Position numbers and translations under genes: made by a program
Part shown: positions 35,065 to 44,021 of the stretch, in pieces
Layout: each line of letters starts with the position of its first letter
How positions within the stretch are numbered: position 1 is the first letter of the stretch
Notes under the pieces: generated by a model
What the model was told of the DNA's origin: nothing
Database searches by the model: none
What the model saw: the letters and a program-made list of their open reading frames with translations, nothing else
Source of the DNA: an uncultured Acetatifactor sp.
GTDB lineage: Bacteria > Bacillota > Clostridia > Lachnospirales > Lachnospiraceae
Reading direction: 5' to 3'
NCBI GenBank assembly: GCA_910578185.1
Contig: CAJTPN010000006.1
Span: forward strand, 80,794-144,793
Length of the DNA: 64,000 nucleotides

Positions 35065-36321
35065 CTAAATCCGTATGGTCCGCTTCCAGACCCGCCCGGA
35101 AGAAGTTCGCAGCTCTCCAAACCCAAGATCTTCCACTTCAACCACCAGACAGTCTTCCTCTTCCAGAAAGAGATGGATGCGCAGTCTGGCAATCGTCCCC
35201 GGGAAATTCTCAAGCAAAATCTTTTCCTGCCTGACGTCCTTTCCCATCAGCGGATTTACCGTCAATGTCAGTTCATTGCCCTCCTGTATGTAAAAGTCCG
35301 CCGTCTGTCTGGCCTCATACCAGTTGACGCCGGCGCCCAACAATAAACAGTAAGTATTTTCTCCACGATGCAGCACTTCCATACCAATATTTGACTTCAG
35401 CTTGTCCTTGCCAAGGAATACATGGTTCTTACCTGCTTCGCACGGCTCCAATCTTTCCTGCATTCCGCAGCATGCGCCCTTGCCAAACAGATTATTCCCC
35501 TGAAACACACGCCTTCCCTGACAGAGGCTGCGCAGAGAACCGCTCATCCAATCTCCTGCAAATCCATCTCCCACAAGATATATACTTCTGATCCTGCCGT
35601 CCTTGCATTCCTTTTCCACAATCCGGCCAAAGGCCCTGTCCCTCTCCCGGGCGTCACAGACATCCTCTCCGGGAAACGCTTCGTACTCCTTTGTCTCAAT
35701 AAAAACCGCTATGGGCACAGTTCGCCTGTTACATTCCATCCGATACACCCGGATGGTGTCCCCCCTATAGTCAAACAATACAGACATGTAGACCCACAGC
35801 TCCTCCGGCTGACGCAGCATATAACTGTAGTAGCTCTCCCCATGGCTCTGGAACATAACCCTGTCCCTCTTCAAATGGATACTGTCAACCATATCATATA
35901 AAACTTCCAGTGTCCTTCTGTCAAGTACGGGACAGGTAATCATCAGCGCGGCGAATTTATCCGGCTGCCCCACCTGGGCCAACAGTCCCAGACTCTTTTT
36001 AAAAAACAAAGCCAGGAGAGATACAGGGTCATAGCTCTCTCCCTCTATGACCACCAATTCGCCGTCCAGCGCCAGCTCCCAGAGATTTTCAACCAGGATC
36101 CCCTCCTGCTCACTTGCCTGCCGAAGCGCCTCCCTGCCATAATGCCATTGATTCGTTCCAATCCGTTTACACAATACCGCAGGAATATTGTAAGCCTCCG
36201 AACCGGCTACCTGGGAGATCGTCTCCACATTTCCGCCCGCCGACAAGGCATAGCTGATCTGGCAATATTTGTTTCCCATGTCATATCCCACAATTAATTT
36301 ACTGCCGTTTAAAAAGCCCAT
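35065..36321 (-). CDS. Actin/Hsp70-fold protein (DUF5716-like)
   Basis: A 418-aa protein. The N-terminus LIVGYDMGNKYCQISYAL resembles the phosphate-1 motif of the actin/Hsp70/hexokinase ATPase fold. IRSIYLVGDGFAGDWM in the middle (about 245-260) resembles an adenosine motif, and the C-terminal 100 residues are a beta-rich extension. I associate this architecture with DUF5716 of Lachnospiraceae, from memory. It lies between the 1204-aa DUF5717-like gene and the TPR gene, and probably acts with them. Nucleotide binding is inferred from motifs only. Confidence 0.78.
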   Translation of the reverse strand: MGFLNGSKLIVGYDMGNKYCQISYALSAGGNVETISQVAGSEAYNIPAVLCKRIGTNQWHYGREALRQASEQEGILVENLWELALDGELVVIEGESYDPVSLLALFFKKSLGLLAQVGQPDKFAALMITCPVLDRRTLEVLYDMVDSIHLKRDRVMFQSHGESYYSYMLRQPEELWVYMSVLFDYRGDTIRVYRMECNRRTVPIAVFIETKEYEAFPGEDVCDARERDRAFGRIVEKECKDGRIRSIYLVGDGFAGDWMSGSLRSLCQGRRVFQGNNLFGKGACCGMQERLEPCEAGKNHVFLGKDKLKSNIGMEVLHRGENTYCLLLGAGVNWYEARQTADFYIQEGNELTLTVNPLMGKDVRQEKILLENFPGTIARLRIHLFLEEEDCLVVEVEDLGFGELRTSSGRVWKRTIRI

Positions 36322-36349
36322 GCCGCCCCCTACGCTTTTTCAAAAAGCT

Positions 36350-39300
36350 TTATTTCAATTCAAATAATCGACCGTTCAGGAAATCCTTTCTGTAATATTC
36401 CTCCAAGAGATCGTCCATTGCGCTGTATTCCTGGAGCGACTTATGGATCACAATATCGTTGATCAGCCGATATCTGCTGTCCTCACCCACATCGTCCCCG
36501 CCGCCCTCCAGCGTTCCGCTCTCCGTGAGCTGTTCCTCCCCGTCCCATTCTTCGGTGATGTAATACTGAAGACTCTCCCCAAAAAACAGCACAAACTCTT
36601 TAAAAAACACACCTGCAAACGCTTCTTTCATGGATTCCGTCATATACCCCTCCGGCTGTCCCTCTTGCCCCGGTATCACATAATGAACACGGGCTTTTGC
36701 CCGGGGACTGGTGCGGTATTCCAGAATGGTCTTGTCCGCCAGTTCCTCCGAAACCAAGGAGCATTTTCCATATTTCTTAAAGAATTCCAATCTGACCCCC
36801 TCGTTGATCAGATCTGTCAGGAAAGCTTCCAGCATGGCGTCCCTTACCGCCTCGCCGGCCTCGTCCGCTTCGCTCTTTACTTCCAGTTCATATTTTGAAT
36901 AAGCAAGCTTACAGATCTTCTGCACAGGCTCTCCGCTCAAATACATCCGCTCTATCTCACGAAAAACCTCTTTCTCCGTCACACGCTCCCTCACAAAATA
37001 GTCATAGGCACATTGAGCGAGAAATGCCTTCTCCAGCTGAGAGTTGGCCCCCATATCAATGTGATAACGGAAAATCTCCATTGTCTCCCCCACATAAGCG
37101 CCTGAATACAGCATCTGTATCAGAATCCTTTCACAAAGCGCCCCACAGTTCACGCCGAAAGACCGAGCCGTTTTCCAGATATCACGTAAATTTTTCACCA
37201 TTCCCCGGTAATGCATGGCAAGATACGCCAGTGTTGTGCTGTCATATTGCCCTTTCCGAAACGCATATGCCGCCGCAGCCGTCAACACGGGATTTTCTGA
37301 CATGCCCCATTGCTCCATCAAAGGTCCCAGCAGCTGTAATACCACTTTGGCGTCAACCGAATATGCTCCATAGACTTCCAGCCATTTCCCTGCCAGATCA
37401 TACCTCCCGCAAACGGCCATATATTGAAACACAATCCCCCGCTGTTTTGCCGTCAGCCCCCGGGACGGAATCTCCTCCAGGTACTGTCCCATAGCCCGCA
37501 GATCATTTTGGCCATGATAATACTCCAAAATATGTAAATACAGCTCTGCTCTGATTTTGGGATCCGCGCTTTCGGACGCAGCAACCCTTAATTTCCTCTC
37601 TATTCCCCCTGATAATTCTTTTTTATACACGCAATTATTATCACACAGGTAAAAATCCAGTTCGGGATTATGAAATTCCAGCGGCAGCAGCCATCGCAGA
37701 AATCTGCCTGGAATCATCAGCTTTTCAATGGTATACTCCACATTTGTCATATACCGGTTCCTTCTGGCATCCTCAAAGACAATGGTATACTTACTGCCGT
37801 ACAGCGCCACCCAGGTACTTTTATCGGTCAAAACATACTCTGAAGGCCGCAGATTTCCCGGCTGGTATACATATACCTTTTGTATTCTCCCGTCTGTCAC
37901 CCTGATAAAATGGGCAAACAACAGCCTGGAAAAAGGCCCCGCCGTCTTTTCATCCAACATATCCTGTCGCAGCAGCTTCTGATATAAATTCGCCAGGTAT
38001 TTATTAATATGTCCCTTTTTGATCTGTTCTATTATAAACTGTTCCATCCGCGGCCTGTAGGCATGATAGGTTTCTCCCAGCTGAACCCGGTGTCGAAGCA
38101 GATAATCGTACAGATAGGATGTTCTGACATAATCCATACGGCTTTGATAGGAAAAATACATGATCACAGTCTTGGGGATTTCTACTGCTTCCATGGAAGC
38201 TTTCTCATCCAAATCCAAAGACAGCATATAATATTCATACAAGTTTGTGATCCGAAGCTGTGCTTCCACGCCTGCCTGATACCAGCCAAAATAACGGCTT
38301 CCGGCCTTTCCTCTCTTAATCAAAAGGGTACAAAGCTCCTGGAGAAGGCGCTTTTTTTCCATGGAATTACCCCGATCCGGCTTCTCGTATAACGCTGCCA
38401 GAAGTCTGCAGAGCACTTCGGAAGCTTCTTTTGACCTGCCCGCCAGACCGCCTACCAGTTCTTCCACTTCCCGTCTCAACGCCCCCTGTTTGACGCCGTA
38501 ATACAGTACCTGCTGTTCAAACCTTCCCAGCTTTCGCAACAAAGAAGGATTGCCGTTCAGCAAAATCACCGCCTCTATATAAAGTACCGGGCTGATACAC
38601 CCCATTGCAAAGAGCTCTTCCAAAAATCCCCATCGTTCCCTGTCGGATCTCTGATAGGTTTCGGACAAATATAATAACAGCCATGCCACTCTCCAGTTGG
38701 AAATATCCCGTTGATAAATGCGCTCCACCCTTCCCGCCACCTGAACGATATAATCCGCATCCCCCCGCAGCAGAGTTGTCAAATACAGATAGTAGGCAAG
38801 CAGCACATCCTCCGGAGGCCTTTTTTCAAATAAATCGGATACATAATCCAATATCCAGCCGGCTTCATGCAGACGCTTCTCCGTGATCAAAAGCTGTGCC
38901 TGGAACAGTCTCGCCCCAATGTCTTCTTCATCCATTGCCACCATTCCCTCCACCAGCCTGCCTGTTTCTTTCAGCCATGCGGATGTTTCAATCTTTTTCA
39001 ACCGGAACGCCTCATAAAGTTTCATCAGCTGAATGGTATACTGCTTTTCCGACAAGAGCTGGCTGCCCGGAATTCCAGCCGAAACCAACCTGATCTCCAC
39101 AGAAATCGCCAGTTCGCCATAGGGATGACGCAAGATGATACGTCCGAAACGACGCCCCCTTCGGCAAAGATTCATATCAAAAAATACAGGAAGCACACAT
39201 CGGTTCCCCAGAAAATCATCATCTGTAAGCGCTTCCTTTTCCGTAAACAGGAATTCACCCTGACATTCCACTGCAAGCCGCGTATAACCCCATCCGTTTC

Positions 39301-39964
39301 TTACAATATGTACTTCCCGCTCCATTACCCCAACGGAAGACCCGATCACATCTGCTTCCACGCAAATATGACTCTCCTCCACAAGGAATTCCACCTTTTG
39401 TTTCCTGCCTGTCTGAAGAAGAAACTCCTCCACATTCTGCTCTCTGCCTTCCACGGCGGAAAGCGCCCTGTAGTCCTCTCCATATTTTGCATCACTTCCC
39501 GAAAATACACAGCAAAATTCGGGAAGATAAAACATTTTCACAGCCTCCTGCCAATTATTTTTTGCCAGTTCGGCAAATTGAAACAAATTTTTTACCTTGC
39601 CTCCGGAGAATTCCGGCACGGTATGTTCTACTGACGCAACAAAAGGCAGATAATACTCCCCCCTGTTGCTGATTATATAAAAGCTGCCCTTGACCACATC
39701 CCCTTCTTCCAGCGTATCCCCGTGAAATCGAAAAAAGATCTCCCTGTCCGTCCCGGAAAACGTATCCGTCATACAGAGCATCCTCCGGTCCGAAGAAATA
39801 ATCCGACCCTCCGCAAATTGACCAGGCAACGCATAAATGTGAAAGGAGCCCTCACATAGCTCCCCTTTTTTCAGGGTTAATTCTATTTTTTCACAAGAAA
39901 AATCCAGAGAACCATCCTCATATTCAAAGTTTCCCTCCAGAATCCGACCGATTATCTTTTGCAT
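36350..39964 (-). CDS. 1204-aa DUF5717-like protein
   Basis: A very large cytosolic protein with no signal peptide or TM. Residues about 1-300 are beta-rich with Ig-like spacing (KKGELCEGSFHIYALPG; EEGDVVKGSFYIISNRGEYY). Residues about 310-1130 are helical, with alternating helix pairs suggestive of TPR or similar repeats. I associate it with DUF5717, from memory. It heads the four-gene cluster with the actin-like, TPR and coiled-coil membrane proteins. The function is unknown. Confidence 0.8.
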   Translation of the reverse strand: MQKIIGRILEGNFEYEDGSLDFSCEKIELTLKKGELCEGSFHIYALPGQFAEGRIISSDRRMLCMTDTFSGTDREIFFRFHGDTLEEGDVVKGSFYIISNRGEYYLPFVASVEHTVPEFSGGKVKNLFQFAELAKNNWQEAVKMFYLPEFCCVFSGSDAKYGEDYRALSAVEGREQNVEEFLLQTGRKQKVEFLVEESHICVEADVIGSSVGVMEREVHIVRNGWGYTRLAVECQGEFLFTEKEALTDDDFLGNRCVLPVFFDMNLCRRGRRFGRIILRHPYGELAISVEIRLVSAGIPGSQLLSEKQYTIQLMKLYEAFRLKKIETSAWLKETGRLVEGMVAMDEEDIGARLFQAQLLITEKRLHEAGWILDYVSDLFEKRPPEDVLLAYYLYLTTLLRGDADYIVQVAGRVERIYQRDISNWRVAWLLLYLSETYQRSDRERWGFLEELFAMGCISPVLYIEAVILLNGNPSLLRKLGRFEQQVLYYGVKQGALRREVEELVGGLAGRSKEASEVLCRLLAALYEKPDRGNSMEKKRLLQELCTLLIKRGKAGSRYFGWYQAGVEAQLRITNLYEYYMLSLDLDEKASMEAVEIPKTVIMYFSYQSRMDYVRTSYLYDYLLRHRVQLGETYHAYRPRMEQFIIEQIKKGHINKYLANLYQKLLRQDMLDEKTAGPFSRLLFAHFIRVTDGRIQKVYVYQPGNLRPSEYVLTDKSTWVALYGSKYTIVFEDARRNRYMTNVEYTIEKLMIPGRFLRWLLPLEFHNPELDFYLCDNNCVYKKELSGGIERKLRVAASESADPKIRAELYLHILEYYHGQNDLRAMGQYLEEIPSRGLTAKQRGIVFQYMAVCGRYDLAGKWLEVYGAYSVDAKVVLQLLGPLMEQWGMSENPVLTAAAAYAFRKGQYDSTTLAYLAMHYRGMVKNLRDIWKTARSFGVNCGALCERILIQMLYSGAYVGETMEIFRYHIDMGANSQLEKAFLAQCAYDYFVRERVTEKEVFREIERMYLSGEPVQKICKLAYSKYELEVKSEADEAGEAVRDAMLEAFLTDLINEGVRLEFFKKYGKCSLVSEELADKTILEYRTSPRAKARVHYVIPGQEGQPEGYMTESMKEAFAGVFFKEFVLFFGESLQYYITEEWDGEEQLTESGTLEGGGDDVGEDSRYRLINDIVIHKSLQEYSAMDDLLEEYYRKDFLNGRLFELK

Positions 39965-40053
39965 TTATGCCTCACCCACTTTTGCCCAAAATAACTGCCC
40001 TATGACTGATTATACCAAATCTTCAGCCATAGGGCAATACGTTAAAGGCTATG

Positions 40054-40896
40054 CTATTGCATATTCAGTTTCCTGCTGGTCACCATCCATGATATAAAAT
40101 ATAATACAACCGCCATCAACAGTGTAACAGCAAGGCTAAATACCGTGTGAAAATTCACATAATTACCAACTCCCGAATTCTGCAGAGGAATCATAAGCCA
40201 CTGACTGACAGATTCTATCAGGCTGCGAATTATGGATATTCCAATATAGCAGACAATGGCCATTACCACCCTGTATTTAGTGAAAAGCTGTCCCAGAGAA
40301 ATTGCGCCAAACAGTATAGTCATTGTGACAAACGGAGAAACCAAAATGCCGATCCCCCAAAATACCAGGGTTCCCGTCATATCCCAGCCAAACTCAATAT
40401 TGAACCAAGCGGGCAGATCCAGCAAGTAAGAACGAATCTCCTGCCAGGCACTTGCCATGGTATACCCGTCTGCGCGAAATACGCTTGTAAAGCAGGCGAC
40501 AACAAACAATATCACGGACAAAGTAATCGCAATCATGGTCAATAAAACCCATACGCCGCTGACCAATATCTTGGTGCCCAAAATCTCATGTTTCGTCACC
40601 GGCAGCGTATGTAGAAGATAACCCTGATCCGTGTACATGGTCTTGTAAAAATGCAAGCTAAGATAAATATAGGTGCCGTATACTACCCCGATCAGCATGA
40701 CTACATACATTATCATCATAAAAACACTGACAATGTCCATCAGATTCACACTATAACGGGCATTTTCCGTATTACTCCACAAAGGGCTCTGAAAGGCAAG
40801 CCATCCGAACAGGGTGATCAATACCGTCGCGCCCAGCAAAAGACATCCCACTTTATAAGTACTCTTAAACTCATGTTTTATCAATTTTCCTAACAT
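40054..40896 (-). CDS. ABC-2 type permease (YtrC/YtrF-like)
   Basis: A 280-aa membrane protein with six to seven hydrophobic segments (GCLLLGATVLITLFGWLAF, VFMMIMYVVMLIGVVYG, LLTMIAITLSVILFVV and on to the C-terminus). The conserved stretch TDQGYLLHTLPVTKHEILG is typical of permeases associated with GntR/YtrA regulators in Clostridia. AGGGAGG lies seven bases upstream of the ATG, which overlaps the ATPase gene by seven bases. Confidence 0.85.
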   Translation of the reverse strand: MLGKLIKHEFKSTYKVGCLLLGATVLITLFGWLAFQSPLWSNTENARYSVNLMDIVSVFMMIMYVVMLIGVVYGTYIYLSLHFYKTMYTDQGYLLHTLPVTKHEILGTKILVSGVWVLLTMIAITLSVILFVVACFTSVFRADGYTMASAWQEIRSYLLDLPAWFNIEFGWDMTGTLVFWGIGILVSPFVTMTILFGAISLGQLFTKYRVVMAIVCYIGISIIRSLIESVSQWLMIPLQNSGVGNYVNFHTVFSLAVTLLMAVVLYFISWMVTSRKLNMQ

Positions 40897-41591
40897 GCAA
40901 ACACCTCCCTGAAATAAGCGTCCACAGATTTGCCATGCTGTTCCCTGATATTGTCGACGGAGGTGTAAAGCACCAGATACCCATAGCGCATAAAGATAAC
41001 CTCATCCAGCACCTGTTCGATATCTCCGATCAAGTGTGTGGAGATAATTACGGTGGCATTGGGATTATAATTATTGATAATAGTCCTCAGAATATAATCC
41101 CTGGCGGCAGGATCCACGCCGGCAATCGGCTCATCCAGAATATAGAGATCCGCATTACGGCTCATCACCAGAATCAGCTGTACCTTCTCCTTGGTTCCTT
41201 TTGAAAGAATCCCCATCTTGGAATTCGGATCTATGTTCAAGCTTTGCAACATCGCTATCGCCTTTTCAGGGGAAAAATCCTCATAAAAATCGCAAAAATA
41301 ATCCAATATATCACTGATCTTCTGATTGCCCGCCAGATAAGTCCTGTCCGGCAGATATGCCACATGCGACTTGGTCTCCACCCCAATCTCATATCCGTTG
41401 ATCCGGATAGTGCCCCGGGTGGGCGTCAGCAGGCCATTGATCATCTTGATCAATGTGGTCTTGCCGCTTCCGTTTGGCCCTAACAGTCCGATAATCTTTC
41501 CCTTCGGCAAAGTAAGGTTAATGTTGTTTACCGCAATATGCCTTGCGTCATACTCCTTGGTCAGACCCACGATCTCGATCAGCTCACTCAT
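40890..41591 (-). CDS. ABC transporter ATP-binding protein (YtrB-like)
   Basis: A 233-aa ATPase with Walker A GPNGSGKTT, signature LSKGTKEKV, Walker B YILDEPIAGVDP and the switch His in STHLIGD. The signature is degenerate, as often in this group. The start at 41591 is preferred since GGGAGG lies eight bases upstream; the Met two codons earlier has almost no spacing. It overlaps the end of the GntR gene by eight bases. Confidence 0.93.
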   Translation of the reverse strand: MSELIEIVGLTKEYDARHIAVNNINLTLPKGKIIGLLGPNGSGKTTLIKMINGLLTPTRGTIRINGYEIGVETKSHVAYLPDRTYLAGNQKISDILDYFCDFYEDFSPEKAIAMLQSLNIDPNSKMGILSKGTKEKVQLILVMSRNADLYILDEPIAGVDPAARDYILRTIINNYNPNATVIISTHLIGDIEQVLDEVIFMRYGYLVLYTSVDNIREQHGKSVDAYFREVFAC

Positions 41592-41958
41592 TTCCATACC
41601 TCCCTCTCATCGCATCCAACAGCTTTACAACCTCCTCTTGGGTATAACCCAGTTCCTGCATTCTCTTAAAAAAAGTCTCCATGCACTGTTCCGCCAGGTT
41701 TAGTCTTGTCTGCTGTATCAGCTCGTTGTCTTCCGTAACCGTCCTTCCGTTGGTCCTCTGTGTAATAATCAGCCCTCTCCGCTCCAATTCCGCAAAAGCC
41801 TTCTGCATCGTATTGGGGGTCACCGCAGCTACGGACGCTAATTCCCTGACACTGGGCAGCTTCCCTCCCGGCGGATAATAGCCGGAGACAATCTGGACTT
41901 CCAGTTTCTCAACCAACTGGGCGTAAATCGGTCTGTCAGTACCTAAATCCCATGCCAT
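41584..41958 (-). CDS. GntR-family (YtrA subfamily) repressor
   Basis: A 124-aa protein with an N-terminal winged helix (PIYAQLVEKLEVQIVSGYYP, GKLPSVRELASVAAVTPNTM) and a short C-terminal dimerisation helix, the YtrA layout. In this group the regulator represses its own operon and responds to cell-wall stress in some species. GGAGG lies upstream of the ATG. An inverted repeat is found 84 bases upstream of the gene. Confidence 0.92.
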   Translation of the reverse strand: MAWDLGTDRPIYAQLVEKLEVQIVSGYYPPGGKLPSVRELASVAAVTPNTMQKAFAELERRGLIITQRTNGRTVTEDNELIQQTRLNLAEQCMETFFKRMQELGYTQEEVVKLLDAMRGRYGNE

Positions 41959-42041
41959 TTCGCTCCTCCTGTCTCATGTTCCGTCTCTTTGACGAACTGT
42001 TATCCATTTCGGCAGATATCGTGTTAATAACAGCTCCCATC

Positions 42042-42075
42042 TATTGTATCATCAACATAGTACAATAATACAATA
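42042..42075 (-). promoter_or_regulatory. Inverted-repeat operator upstream of the GntR gene
   Basis: TATTGTAT at 42042-42049 and ATACAATA at 42068-42075 form an 8-bp inverted repeat separated by 18 bases, with an extra ACAATA inside. This resembles YtrA-type operators and overlaps a TACAAT promoter element on the minus strand. Confidence 0.6.
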
Positions 42076-42213
42076 TTTTTATCTGTTCGTCAATAAATTT
42101 CCGGAACATTTTTATGTGGAAGTGCACAAACAAATCCCGCAATCATTTTGACATGGCGAAAAGCGGCTGTCTGAACCGATTCCTGCTTCGTCACAGGTCG
42201 GTCATGCAGATCC

Positions 42214-42906
42214 TCACCCTACTCCATAGTTGGAGTCAACTTTTTCCATCAACTCATCCAGGCAATTTTCAATGTAATTGATACGTTTTGTCAGCACCCT
42301 TCTCCAAAGCCTGTCCTCGTTCCCCTCTATCTGCCCGTAAATCACATCACAGTATTGGCTCTCTAAGCCAAATCTCTCCCTCAACAGGTTGTCTGCATAC
42401 TTCTTACTACGGTGATTCCACAGAATCATCTTTACATAATAATTAATGATCTTGCGCAGTCTCAGCAGCTCTTCTTCCTTGCCGCTCCATTGTTCGTCCA
42501 CTTCCTCCGGCCCTATGAGCGTCAAAATGAAATTTTCAAAACAATACTTTGTCATCTCCAGAAATAATTCCAGATCCATATCACGAAAAGGGTATCCCTC
42601 TTGGTATGTGATACAGGCTTCTTCCATATAATCAAACAGCCAGTTCAAAAAACGCACGTTTTCATCATCCTGTATTTCCGATAAACCGGAAAGATATCTC
42701 TCTGGTTTTCCGCCGCATTGAATGGAGACCTTTTTGGCAAGCTCAATAATCCCGCTCAGCCTGGTCTTGTTCTCGTCCGTCCTCTCTCCTTCCGGCAGCC
42801 TGACAGTATACTGATCCACCACCAGGTCATTCAGCAGACACCTGCCAGTCATCGCCTGACTGAAATCAAGAAGTTCCTTTTTTAGAGTATCTATATCTCC
42901 CATCAT
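42214..42906 (-). CDS. Uncharacterised helical protein of the nitrilase module
   Basis: A 230-aa protein, mostly helical, with no domain I recognise; a Trp/Tyr/Glu-rich middle contains FLNWLFDYMEEACITYQEGY. It has no TM or signal peptide. The start at 42906 is preferred because GAGAGG lies six bases upstream; even so it overlaps the upstream winged-helix gene by 41 bases, which indicates coupling. Last gene of the nitrilase/winged-helix/this-gene set. Confidence 0.7.
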   Translation of the reverse strand: MMGDIDTLKKELLDFSQAMTGRCLLNDLVVDQYTVRLPEGERTDENKTRLSGIIELAKKVSIQCGGKPERYLSGLSEIQDDENVRFLNWLFDYMEEACITYQEGYPFRDMDLELFLEMTKYCFENFILTLIGPEEVDEQWSGKEEELLRLRKIINYYVKMILWNHRSKKYADNLLRERFGLESQYCDVIYGQIEGNEDRLWRRVLTKRINYIENCLDELMEKVDSNYGVG

Positions 42907-43783
42907 CCTCATCCTCTCTGTCCATGCCTGTCTGTCTTCCAAACACTACCCTTTTTTCATGCACATCTTCATAAAAACTGCTTCTGCTGTTTAAACATGC
43001 TTTTGTTCTGCTGTAATGATAGAAAAGACTCCTGCCCATATCGGCATCATCCACGCCCGGCTTATATGCTTCATTTTTTTGAAGCGCCGACAACATTTTG
43101 ATACCGTTTTCAACAACCGCCCTGTCCAATTCCTTTCTGCTGTATTTTCTCTCCCTGGCAGGAAGATACTTGGCATAATCATACCCCTGGGGAGAAAGTG
43201 TTACATACTTATCGTTAAATTCTCTGACATTAAATAGGCACTTACAGCTTTTTATCGTGTTTTCAACAATATCTACTTCAATTTCCAGGCTGCCGCTGAT
43301 CTGACAGGGCGTACGATATGGACTCTCATAAAGCAGCCTGACCAATCTATCCAATACGTCATATTTTCTGCTCATCCTGTCGTATGCTTCATGTAGCTTT
43401 AACTCCTCCGACTCCTCCCTGCTCAGGGAAGAAAGTAAGCAAAACTGACTGATGACGGATATTGCGTCGAAATGCTCCTGAAGTCTTCGGACCATGTCAT
43501 GCTTTGTGTTTTCAATCAACTCTATCATAATACAGCTCTGCCCTTCATCCCCCATAACGGAGCCGAATATATCCGTAAACGCATGCTCCGCCCGCATGGT
43601 TTCCCGAAGCCTGCTGCGATAGAAACCGACTGACTTCTCTGCATCGTCTAATTGATGATTTTTCTCGCCTGTCCTGATAAATCGCCTTATGTTCTCCTTA
43701 AGCTCCTGCAACGCCTCATCACATTCCTGAAGTTTTTCATCCCTGTTTATTTTACTGTCTTCTAAAATGCGTAACTGTTCCAT
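42866..43783 (-). CDS. Coiled-coil protein with winged-helix-like domain
   Basis: A 305-aa protein. Residues about 1-60 are a coiled coil and about 60-130 are helical. Residues about 140-210 look like a MarR-type winged helix: LVRLLYESPYRTPCQISGSL, then NTIKSCKCLFN and the wing KYVTLSPQGYDYAKYL. The C-terminal 30 residues are charged and overlap the next gene. The ATG has TAGGAG five bases upstream. It may be a regulator or DNA-binding component of the module (inference). Confidence 0.7.
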   Translation of the reverse strand: MEQLRILEDSKINRDEKLQECDEALQELKENIRRFIRTGEKNHQLDDAEKSVGFYRSRLRETMRAEHAFTDIFGSVMGDEGQSCIMIELIENTKHDMVRRLQEHFDAISVISQFCLLSSLSREESEELKLHEAYDRMSRKYDVLDRLVRLLYESPYRTPCQISGSLEIEVDIVENTIKSCKCLFNVREFNDKYVTLSPQGYDYAKYLPARERKYSRKELDRAVVENGIKMLSALQKNEAYKPGVDDADMGRSLFYHYSRTKACLNSRSSFYEDVHEKRVVFGRQTGMDREDEDDGRYRYSKKGTS

Positions 43784-44021
43784 ATCCGCTCCTATTCCAG
43801 TTCCGTCCCTTCTCTTCTACGCCCACTCAGGGGAGATATTCAGTCGTAAATTCATCGACTGATTCTCTCCCTGGCGTTTCCGTTTCGGGACTGTTTTATT
43901 TTTCCGCTCCTGCACTTTCAAGCTCCACATATGATCTCCCTGCCGAAAACGTATTCAATCGTCAACATAACAGTCCGGGAACCTGACCAAACTGTTATAT
44001 ACTGTCTTCATGAAACGCATC

